A stretch of DNA of 16,023 bases, from contig URSI01000009.1 of the NCBI GenBank assembly GCA_900550505.1, positions 1 through 16,023 of the forward strand, given 5' to 3'. Position numbers and translations under genes: made by a program. The notes under the pieces were generated by a model. It saw nothing but the letters and a program-made list of their open reading frames with translations. It was not told the DNA's origin and searched no databases. Positions 7,343 to 14,473 of this stretch are shown one piece after another. Position 1 is the stretch's first letter. Each line of letters opens with the position of its first letter. The DNA comes from an uncultured Eubacteriales bacterium (lineage in GTDB: Bacteria; Bacillota; Clostridia; Oscillospirales; CAG-382).

Positions 7343-8508
7343 TGACCGATTACGCTACTTTACTTTCCAAACGCACCTGCGCGCTCAAACCCTCAGGCAT
7401 ACGCAAATTCTTTGATATACTTGACGAGATGAAGGACGTGACCTCGCTGACCGTCGGTCAGCCCGATTTCGTTACGCCGTGGCATATACGGGAGGCGGGT
7501 ATACGTTCGCTCGAGGACGGACAGACGTATTATACCAGCAACAGCGGTCTGCTCGAGTTCAGACGGGAGATCGCCGAATACCAGAAACGCCGGTTCGGGC
7601 TGACATATGACGGCGCCCGCGAGATAATAGTGACGGTGGGCGGAAGCGAAGCGATAGACATAGCGCTCCGCGCGCTGATCGATGACGGCGACGAGGTGAT
7701 CGTACCCGAGCCCTGCTTTGTATGCTATGCTCCGCTGGCATCGCTGGCCGGGGGCGTGCCGGTGCCGCTGGCACTTTCCGCATCCGACGGGTTCAAATTG
7801 ACTCCCGAAAAGCTCATGTCCGCTCTGACAGACCGAACAAAGGTACTTATACTTGCGTATCCTAATAATCCGACGGGCGCTGTCATGACCCGTGAGGATC
7901 TGGAAAAGATAGTTCCCATAATCAGGCAGCGGAATATCGCTGTCATTTCCGACGAGATATATGCCGAGCTGACTTTCGGCAGACGTCATACGTCGATAGC
8001 ATCACTTGACGGTATGCGTGAGAGGACCGTGGTGGTCAACGGGTTCTCAAAGTCTTACGCCATGACAGGCTGGCGTCTGGGATATACCCTGGCGCCCGAG
8101 GAAGTGACCCGGCAAATGCTTAAGATACATCAGTATGCCGTGATGTGCGCACCTACGACGAGCCAGTACGCGGCAATAAACGCGCTGCGTGACGGTGACG
8201 GCGATATCGAATACATGAAGGAGCAGTATGACAGCAGGCGCCGGCTGATACTTCAGGGGTTGTCCGATATAGGGCTCAAATGCTTTGTGCCGGAGGGGGC
8301 GTTTTATGTTTTCCCCGACGTGTCCGGCTTCGGAATGAGCAGCGAGAAGTTTTGCGAAAGGCTGTTGTATGAGCAGCGCACGGCGATAGTGCCCGGCACC
8401 GCGTTCGGTGACAGCGGCGAGGGCTTTGCGCGCATATCATATGCGTATTCCGTGCGGCATATCGAAAAGGCGCTTGTGAATATCGGCAGGTTTGTCGCCG
8501 GGCTTTGA
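7342..8508 (+). CDS. PLP-dependent class I aminotransferase
   Basis: This is a fold-type I aminotransferase of 388 residues, the usual size. The visible hallmarks are the substrate-binding VGQPDF segment (about 38-43), the cofactor-phosphate region around GGSEAID (100-106), the YPNNPTG motif (about 173-179), the Asp-Glu-Ile-Tyr that holds the pyridine ring (204-207), the Schiff-base lysine K237 in SKSYAMTGWRLGY, and the carboxylate-binding Arg in ARISYAYS near the C-terminus. It belongs to the large aspartate/alanine/aromatic aminotransferase branch that includes PatA and AlaT. The substrate cannot be fixed from sequence alone, but its place directly behind an Lrp-family gene favours an alanine-type transaminase. 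ATG 7342 is preferred to GTG 7339 one codon earlier. Confidence 0.9.
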   Translation: MTDYATLLSKRTCALKPSGIRKFFDILDEMKDVTSLTVGQPDFVTPWHIREAGIRSLEDGQTYYTSNSGLLEFRREIAEYQKRRFGLTYDGAREIIVTVGGSEAIDIALRALIDDGDEVIVPEPCFVCYAPLASLAGGVPVPLALSASDGFKLTPEKLMSALTDRTKVLILAYPNNPTGAVMTREDLEKIVPIIRQRNIAVISDEIYAELTFGRRHTSIASLDGMRERTVVVNGFSKSYAMTGWRLGYTLAPEEVTRQMLKIHQYAVMCAPTTSQYAAINALRDGDGDIEYMKEQYDSRRRLILQGLSDIGLKCFVPEGAFYVFPDVSGFGMSSEKFCERLLYEQRTAIVPGTAFGDSGEGFARISYAYSVRHIEKALVNIGRFVAGL

Positions 8509-8519
8509 CGGAGGCTGTC

Positions 8520-9656
8520 ATGTACGAAAAGGTGTCGTTCCGCGCTGCGGAGGATTACTCATCTGAACGTGTTTTTAAGGCGGTCGAATCGGTTTTTCGG
8601 GATATAAACGCTCACGAACTGCTCGGCAGCGCAAAAAAAGTGGTCATAAAGCCCAACCTTGTCATACGCCGTCCGCCCGAGGCGTGCGCCACTACTCACC
8701 CGGCGGTTTTAGCCGCAGTGCTCAGGCTGTTGGAGCCGTATGATGCGGAGGTTATCGTCGCGGAGACCCCTGGGGGAGTATTCAACGAATCGGTGCTGAA
8801 AGCGCTCTACCGTACAACGGGTGTGGAAAAAGCGGCGACAGACGGAGGCGCGTCTCTTAATTTTGATACATCATCGCGACCGGTGCCCTCGAAGCTGCAT
8901 GAAGCCGCCGCTGATTTCAACATATTGTCCGCCATAGCGGACGCGGATCTGGTGATCAACATAGCAAAGCTCAAGACACATACGCTTACTACGCTGAGCG
9001 CGGCGGTAAAAAATATGTTCGGCGCGGTACCGGGATTGCAGAAATTTGAGATGCACGCAAGATTCCCCGACCCGGAATGCTTCTGTGCGATGGTGGTGGA
9101 GCTGACGCATACGATATCTCCGCAGATAAATATTGTTGACGGAATATACGGCATGGAGGGCAACGGTCCGAACAACGGCGACCGGCGCTTTTTCGGAGCG
9201 GTGTTCGGAAGCCGTTCCCCGTTTTGCTGCGACGTGGTCTGCAGGGAGTTTCTCGGGCTCCCCCGTGACGGCGTGCCTATGCTGAACGAGGCGGCGCGGC
9301 GCGGTTTCTGCCCAGCGAACTTTTCGGAGCTGGAGCTTTGCGGCGATACCGACCGCTGGGAGAAACTCAGGGTGCGCGACCTGAAACTCCCCGATACCGT
9401 CAACGGTTCGGTGATAACCAAGCTCACGCACGCGTTCGGCGGACGGCTCAACAGGCTGTTTGAGCCGAGACCGGTCGTTACACGCGCATGTGTGGGCTGC
9501 GGAGAGTGCGCCTCTTATTGCCCTGCGGGACGTATAAAGGTGGTCAACAGACGCGCTGTGATCGATCACGACGGATGCATAAGGTGTTTCTGCTGTCAGG
9601 AGCTTTGTAAGCACAACGCGATCAGGATAAAGCGCGCGGGGGTGCTGAAGCTGTGA
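8520..9656 (+). CDS. DUF362 domain protein with C-terminal 2x[4Fe-4S] ferredoxin domain
   Basis: This 378-residue soluble protein has two parts. The DUF362 domain carries the family blocks KPNLV (44-48), KLKTH (150-154), KNMFG (164-168) and a DGIYGMEGNGP segment near 207-217. The C-terminus is a bacterial-type ferredoxin with two cysteine sets: C324, C327, C330, C334-Pro, and C353, C356, C359, C363. The second set lacks the usual following Pro and has an extra Cys at 358. The biochemical role of DUF362 is unknown to me; the Fe-S part indicates electron transfer. GGAGG at 8510-8514, five bases from the ATG, decides the start over an in-frame TTG at 8505. Eleven bases separate it from the aminotransferase, and its stop overlaps the ispE GTG (GTGA). 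Confidence 0.88.
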   Translation: MYEKVSFRAAEDYSSERVFKAVESVFRDINAHELLGSAKKVVIKPNLVIRRPPEACATTHPAVLAAVLRLLEPYDAEVIVAETPGGVFNESVLKALYRTTGVEKAATDGGASLNFDTSSRPVPSKLHEAAADFNILSAIADADLVINIAKLKTHTLTTLSAAVKNMFGAVPGLQKFEMHARFPDPECFCAMVVELTHTISPQINIVDGIYGMEGNGPNNGDRRFFGAVFGSRSPFCCDVVCREFLGLPRDGVPMLNEAARRGFCPANFSELELCGDTDRWEKLRVRDLKLPDTVNGSVITKLTHAFGGRLNRLFEPRPVVTRACVGCGECASYCPAGRIKVVNRRAVIDHDGCIRCFCCQELCKHNAIRIKRAGVLKL

Positions 9657-10543
9657 GAAACGGTTTTCGTTTGAATGACGGACACTTGAGAGAATTTGCC
9701 GCGGCAAAGGTGAACCTTTGTCTTGCCGTCGGCGCGCTTCGCGATGACGGGTACCATAATATAGACAGCGTCATGACGGCAGTCAGCTTCGGCGATACGG
9801 TGACGCTCGTCAAAGCGGACGACGTTTCGGTACGCTGTGACCGCCGTCTCCCGACCGGTGAGGGCAACATCGCATATCGCGCTGCAAAGGCTTTTTTTGA
9901 ATTCAGCGGAATATCCGGCGGTGTCGCCATAGAGATCAGAAAGAGGATACCGGTAGGCGCCGGTCTCGGCGGCGGCAGCGCGGATGCCGCGGCAGTTCTG
10001 AGAGGACTTCAGAAGCTGTACGGCTCACCGCTTGACAGAGAGTCCCTGCACAGGCTCGCCGCGCAGCTCGGAGCCGATGTGCCGTTCTGTCTGGTCGGCG
10101 GCACTGCGCGTGCCGGCGGGATAGGAGAGGAATTAAGGCCGATCAGCTGTGATACGAAGCTTTACATGGTGATAGCCCGGGGACGTGAAAGCGCCTCTAC
10201 CAGGCTTATGTTTTCCCGGCTTGATGAGCTCGCAGACCGTCGGCCGTCCGACGGAAAGGCGCACTGTGACGCTGTTGAATCTGCGCTTGCCGGCGGTGAC
10301 GTCCCGGGGCTTTGCCGGGCGATGACAAACGATTTTGAGCTTTGCTATCAAGGGCTGGACTGGTTTGAGGAGCTGAGAAGACGGTTTCTTTGTACGGGAG
10401 CTTCAGGAGTCATGCTTACGGGCAGCGGCAGTGCTGTGTTCGGTATTTACCGTGACGGGCCGGAGGGGCTTGAGGCACTGAAAAGTTTGAGGTCCGGCGG
10501 TGTAAGGTGTGTGCTTTGCCGGGCGGGAGAACGAAACAACTGA
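9653..10543 (+). CDS. ispE: 4-diphosphocytidyl-2-C-methyl-D-erythritol kinase (IspE)
   Basis: This GHMP-family kinase phosphorylates CDP-methylerythritol in the non-mevalonate (MEP) route to isoprenoid precursors. At 296 residues it is of normal length. The N-terminal A-K-V-N-L block (K19, N21), the GHMP glycine loop VGAGLGGGSADAA (101-113) and the catalytic Asp in GADVPF (D142) are all present, followed by the GGTARAGGIGE segment and a C-terminal TGSGSAVFG block. The start is GTG overlapping the DUF362 stop (GTGA, 9653-9656), with only a weak ribosome site, so translation probably depends on re-initiation from the upstream gene. In-frame TTG codons a few residues downstream are less likely alternatives. 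This is the last gene of the packed metabolic run; 108 bases follow before spoIIR. Confidence 0.94.
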   Translation: MRNGFRLNDGHLREFAAAKVNLCLAVGALRDDGYHNIDSVMTAVSFGDTVTLVKADDVSVRCDRRLPTGEGNIAYRAAKAFFEFSGISGGVAIEIRKRIPVGAGLGGGSADAAAVLRGLQKLYGSPLDRESLHRLAAQLGADVPFCLVGGTARAGGIGEELRPISCDTKLYMVIARGRESASTRLMFSRLDELADRRPSDGKAHCDAVESALAGGDVPGLCRAMTNDFELCYQGLDWFEELRRRFLCTGASGVMLTGSGSAVFGIYRDGPEGLEALKSLRSGGVRCVLCRAGERNN

Positions 10544-10583
10544 GAGACAAAAGCGGTATTTTCGATTGATTTTCAGCCGTGAT

Positions 10584-10614
10584 TGAATAAACGATACTGC
10601 GGCAGCCGATAATG
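10584..10614 (+). promoter_or_regulatory. Candidate sigma-F (forespore) promoter of spoIIR
   Basis: In the gap before spoIIR, GAATA at 10585-10589 matches four of five positions of the sigma-F -35 element GYATA as I recall it. After 15 bases, the ten bases at 10605-10614 match five of the six fixed positions of GGNNANANTR, with one mismatch (C for the second G). The spacing is as expected, and the predicted start of transcription (about 10620) lies just ahead of the GGGAG at 10634-10638. spoIIR is a sigma-F gene in Bacillus subtilis. The same bases read as TGAATA-18-GATAATG also resemble sigma-G. The match is by eye. Confidence 0.55.
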
Positions 10615-10651
10615 AACGCGATTACCAAAAAAAGGGAGCGTTTATACCACG

Positions 10652-11224
10652 ATGAAAAGGCTGCTTGTGTTTTGTATTTCTTTTTTACTTATCCTCGCCG
10701 TGTGTGCGGTGCTGCCTGTTCACGGAGAGCAGGACATTTACGACAGCGTCATAAGACTGCACGTTATAGCAAATTCGGACAGCGAATATGATCAGCGCGT
10801 AAAGCTGCTCGTTCGCGATTCGATACTTGAGCTGGACGCATTTGCCGATGCGGATACGTTGGAACAGGCGGCTGCGTCTGCAATGCAGAATGAGCAGGCG
10901 TTTCTTGAAAGCGCCTCGGATACGCTCGCCGAATGCGGAGCGGAATACGGCTGCCGCGTGGAATGGGGCACCGAGTATTACCCGACACGGGTCTACGAGG
11001 GGGTGACCTATCCGGCAGGGACATATCGTTCGCTGCGCATAGTGCTCGGAGAGGGGCAGGGCAAGAACTGGTGGTGCGTGCTGTTCCCGCCGCTTTGCAC
11101 CTCCAAGGCGACAGCGGAGGACTCGCTGACTCTGGGCGAAGACGCCAAGGATACGTTTTTGTCCGAAGAGCCGAAGTATACGATAAGGCTCAAGATACTT
11201 GAATGGTTTTCATTCTACGATTGA
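10652..11224 (+). CDS. spoIIR: Stage II sporulation protein R (SpoIIR)
   Basis: SpoIIR is the secreted forespore signal that triggers SpoIIGA-dependent processing of pro-sigma-E in the mother cell. The 190-residue product has a signal peptide (Lys-Arg, then a hydrophobic core to about residue 23 with possible cleavage after VHG). The family's two strongest blocks follow: IRLHVIANSDS at 34-44 and GKNWWCVLFPPLC at 137-149, with a PAGTYRSLRI-like segment before the second. It is slightly shorter than the Bacillus protein. GGGAG at 10634-10638 is 13 bases from the ATG, a little far. A candidate sigma-F promoter lies upstream. Its presence is the best evidence in the window that the organism sporulates. 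addB starts 15 bases after its stop. Confidence 0.94.
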   Translation: MKRLLVFCISFLLILAVCAVLPVHGEQDIYDSVIRLHVIANSDSEYDQRVKLLVRDSILELDAFADADTLEQAAASAMQNEQAFLESASDTLAECGAEYGCRVEWGTEYYPTRVYEGVTYPAGTYRSLRIVLGEGQGKNWWCVLFPPLCTSKATAEDSLTLGEDAKDTFLSEEPKYTIRLKILEWFSFYD

Positions 11225-11239
11225 CATGGAGGCGGTAGC

Positions 11240-14200
11240 ATGCTGACCGTGCTAACCGGACGCAGCGGCAGCGGTAAGACTGCCGGGCTTATAAAAGAGA
11301 TTACCCGCGTGCTCTCGGAGGGCAGGCGGGTATTTGTGCTCGTGCCGGAGCAGGAGTCGGTGGTCATGGAAAAAAGACTGCTGGATACTCTCGGAAATCG
11401 CTGCGGACTGCTTGCCGAGGTGCTTAATTTTGAACGGCTTCCGGAACGTGTGTTTCGTGAAACGGGCGGAAACAGCGAGCGGTTTGTCGAAAAAGGCGGA
11501 AAAGTGCTGCTCATGCGCGAGGTGCTCAGGGAGCTTTCACCCGTTCTTGAGCAGTATTCGGGCTCTTATGCGAGCGGTGATTGCGTGCGACGGATACTCG
11601 GTGAGATCGAAAGCGTAAAACGTCAGGCGCTGACTCCGGCTTCGCTGGCGACGATAGCGGGTTCGGTAGGTCACGGAGACCCGCGGCTCGCGGCCAAGCT
11701 CGGTGATCTGCAGCTCATCATGGCACGTTACGGTGAATGCTTTACGGACAGCCTCGACCCGTCGGACAGCCTTGCAAGGCTGACAGAGCGGCTTTCGCTC
11801 GGGGAAGAGGCAATGAAAAAGTTTTTTGAAAATACCGCTGTCTTTGTCGACGGATATTATACGTTTACCGGTGCCGAGCGCATGCTGCTCGAGGAGCTGA
11901 TGTCGCACACTGACGAAATGTGGGTCACGCTTTGTATCGGCGGCGAGGACTTTTTTGAAGAGCAAAAACGCGAACTGCGAAGGCTGCTCGGCGCCGCCGA
12001 GCGCCGCGGAGTCACCTCACGGCTGCGGAATGTCAATACAAATACAAGGAGCCGCGCGGCATCCGTTTCAAAGCTTGAGCGCACCATCTGGAACATGAAT
12101 GCCCGGTGCGGTGCAGCCGACGGATCTGACGGAGCCGTGAAGATATTTGAATGCGACGATCCTTTCGCCGAATCGGCGGCAGCTGCCGCCGAGGTCCTCC
12201 GGCTCGTGCGCGGCGGACTGCGGTACCGTGACATAGGGATCGTCATGCGAAGCGGCGAGATGTATGAGGGCGTCACGGATGCAGTGTTTGAGCGTTACGG
12301 CATACCGTGCTTCATGTCGGTGAAGGAAGAGCTTTCCACAAAATCGGTGGTCGGACTGATGCTGGCGGCGTCTGAACTCGCCGCCGGGAATTTTTCGATC
12401 CAGGCGGTAAAAAAATATATAAGATCGCCCTTCTGCGGGCTGGAGCCGGAGGAGAGCGATGCGCTGGACAGATATATAACCATGTGGGAGATACGCGGCG
12501 CAGACGCGTATCGCAATGAGTTCACGCGCAGTGCGGAGGGATATTCGCACGCCGACGGCAAATTTGCCCGGAATATGCTCAAAATGACCGATTCGGCACG
12601 CGCTAAATTTTTCGATTCGGTCAGTGAACTGACGAAGGCATTACGTTCCCCGCGACTTACCTTTGCTTCGGGCGCAGAGGCGATGTATGCCCATCTCACC
12701 GCTATCGGCGCCGATAAAAAGATACTCGATGAGGCACAGGCACGCCGTGACGACGGCGATGAGGGCGAATGTGCCCGGCTTACATCGCTGTGGAGCACGG
12801 TGGTCTCCGTGCTTGATCAGCTCTGGCTGGTGGGTGCGGAAAAGAGCACCGACGCCAGGGGATTTCATGATGCGCTGCGATTGATGACGTCGGAATACGA
12901 AACGGGCAGGATCCCGACCGGCTCGGACGAGGTTCAGATCGGAGAGGCTTCGGTGATGCGGTTCGGTTCGCTGAAGGCACTGCTGATACTCGGGGTCAAC
13001 GACGGGGTGTTCCCGGCTTCACCGGACGCCGCAGGGCTTTTCGGCGAGTCGGAATGCAGACTGCTTTCGGCGGCAGGCTATGAATCTGCGGTGCCGGCAC
13101 TCGGGCGCTTGCGCCGCGAGCAGTTCATATTTTACCGCTGTATAACCGTGCCGTCGGAACATCTGGGGATATTCTATTCGCTGTCCGGACTTTCGGGCGA
13201 GCCGGCACGTCCGTCGGCGGCTGTGGGAAGGATAAGGACGCTGCTGCCGCGCGCTCCGCTCATGACGCCCGACAGGGATCCGACGCTGATGATATGCAAC
13301 GGCGCGATGGCCGTTGATTTTGCCTCTCTGCTTTCGGAGCGAGAACGCTCGGCGCTGGGGCTTGCGCCGGCCGCGAAGAAAGAGGAAACACAGGTGAGGC
13401 TGCTGCCGCGTCCGGGTGCGAAAATATCGTTTTCTCCTTCGGCGCTCGAGACATATTCGCTGTGCCCGTTTTCGTACTATGCTTCGTATATGCTTCAGCT
13501 CAGGGAGCTGCGGCGTCAGACGTTCGACCGCGCGGACGAAGGGATTTTCATACATTCGGTGCTTGAAAAGTTCATGCGTGAAAACGGCCCAAGGATCACC
13601 GAGGTGACGGACGAGCAGATAGACACACGGGTGAGGCAGCTGCGCGATGAATATGCGGCCGATGCGCCGGGCGGCGTGACTGACCGCAGGCTCGGACTGC
13701 AGCTCGATATGTGCGCGCGCGCCTGCGCTCAGATACTGCGCAACATAAGAGCGGAGTTTTCCGTGTCGGATTTCAGGCCCTGTCAGTATGAATACAGGTT
13801 TGAAGGTTTGAAATTCGGCTCGCTTGAACTCCGCGGCGTCATAGACAGGATAGATACATACGAGTCCGAAGGCAGGCAGTATGTAAAGGTAGTCGATTAC
13901 AAGACAGGGATCAAAAAGCTTTCGCTGTCAGATGTGGCAAACGGGCTTTCATTGCAGATGCTGATTTACCTCTATGCATATTGCGATGAGGACGAAAGGC
14001 GCAGCCCCGCGGCGGTGCTTTATATGCCGGCGCATATGCCCAGATCCAAACCGGGCGGCGATCCGTCCGACTCTTTGAAGCGTAACGGTGTTGTGCTGGG
14101 AGATCCCGAGATAACAAAGGCGCTCGAGTCCGGTGAATCGGGCAGGTTCATGCCTTTCAAAAGACTTGCAAAGGGCGGCTTTGATAAGCGTTCAAGCCTT

Positions 14201-14473
14201 GTGAGCAAAGTCGATCTTGAGGCGATACGCAGGTTTATTTTCGATTATGCGCAGGAGACGGCTTCACGGATGCGCTGCGGATATATATCGGTTTCGCCGC
14301 TCAAATCCGGTAAGCACGATCCGTGCAGGTATTGCAAAATGCGCCCGGTATGCCGTGCCGACCAGGGCAGCGAACGTATGCTGCCGCTGATGAGCGAGGA
14401 ACTGGCGGCACGCGCACGGGAATTTTTGAATGGCCGGAGTGACGACGATGAAGTGGACAAAAGCACAGAGTGA
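11240..14473 (+). CDS. addB: ATP-dependent helicase/nuclease subunit B (AddB)
   Basis: AddB partners AddA in the Firmicutes counterpart of RecBCD, which resects double-strand ends and responds to Chi. The 1077-residue product has an N-terminal Walker A motif GRSGSGKT (7-14), a helicase-like but poorly conserved body, and a C-terminal RecB-type nuclease domain with VVDYKTG (catalytic D886 and K888). The four cysteines that hold the structural [4Fe-4S] staple are present in the Bacillus pattern: C742 ahead of the nuclease core, then C1029, C1032 and C1038 (C-x2-C-x5-C). Length is a little under the Bacillus protein. GGAGG at 11228-11232, seven bases before the ATG, sets the start. Its 3' end overlaps addA by 26 bases. 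Confidence 0.94.
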   Translation: MLTVLTGRSGSGKTAGLIKEITRVLSEGRRVFVLVPEQESVVMEKRLLDTLGNRCGLLAEVLNFERLPERVFRETGGNSERFVEKGGKVLLMREVLRELSPVLEQYSGSYASGDCVRRILGEIESVKRQALTPASLATIAGSVGHGDPRLAAKLGDLQLIMARYGECFTDSLDPSDSLARLTERLSLGEEAMKKFFENTAVFVDGYYTFTGAERMLLEELMSHTDEMWVTLCIGGEDFFEEQKRELRRLLGAAERRGVTSRLRNVNTNTRSRAASVSKLERTIWNMNARCGAADGSDGAVKIFECDDPFAESAAAAAEVLRLVRGGLRYRDIGIVMRSGEMYEGVTDAVFERYGIPCFMSVKEELSTKSVVGLMLAASELAAGNFSIQAVKKYIRSPFCGLEPEESDALDRYITMWEIRGADAYRNEFTRSAEGYSHADGKFARNMLKMTDSARAKFFDSVSELTKALRSPRLTFASGAEAMYAHLTAIGADKKILDEAQARRDDGDEGECARLTSLWSTVVSVLDQLWLVGAEKSTDARGFHDALRLMTSEYETGRIPTGSDEVQIGEASVMRFGSLKALLILGVNDGVFPASPDAAGLFGESECRLLSAAGYESAVPALGRLRREQFIFYRCITVPSEHLGIFYSLSGLSGEPARPSAAVGRIRTLLPRAPLMTPDRDPTLMICNGAMAVDFASLLSERERSALGLAPAAKKEETQVRLLPRPGAKISFSPSALETYSLCPFSYYASYMLQLRELRRQTFDRADEGIFIHSVLEKFMRENGPRITEVTDEQIDTRVRQLRDEYAADAPGGVTDRRLGLQLDMCARACAQILRNIRAEFSVSDFRPCQYEYRFEGLKFGSLELRGVIDRIDTYESEGRQYVKVVDYKTGIKKLSLSDVANGLSLQMLIYLYAYCDEDERRSPAAVLYMPAHMPRSKPGGDPSDSLKRNGVVLGDPEITKALESGESGRFMPFKRLAKGGFDKRSSLVSKVDLEAIRRFIFDYAQETASRMRCGYISVSPLKSGKHDPCRYCKMRPVCRADQGSERMLPLMSEELAARAREFLNGRSDDDEVDKSTE

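Noticed and set aside
10570..10598. Possible vegetative promoter TTTTCA-17-GATACT ahead of spoIIR
   Set aside because: Both boxes match only four of six positions; the sigma-F reading nearby is better and agrees with the gene's known control.
10544..10651. Intrinsic terminator between ispE and spoIIR
   Set aside because: No GC-rich stem followed by a T run is present; only a short CTG/CAG repeat at about 10597-10605, too small to terminate.
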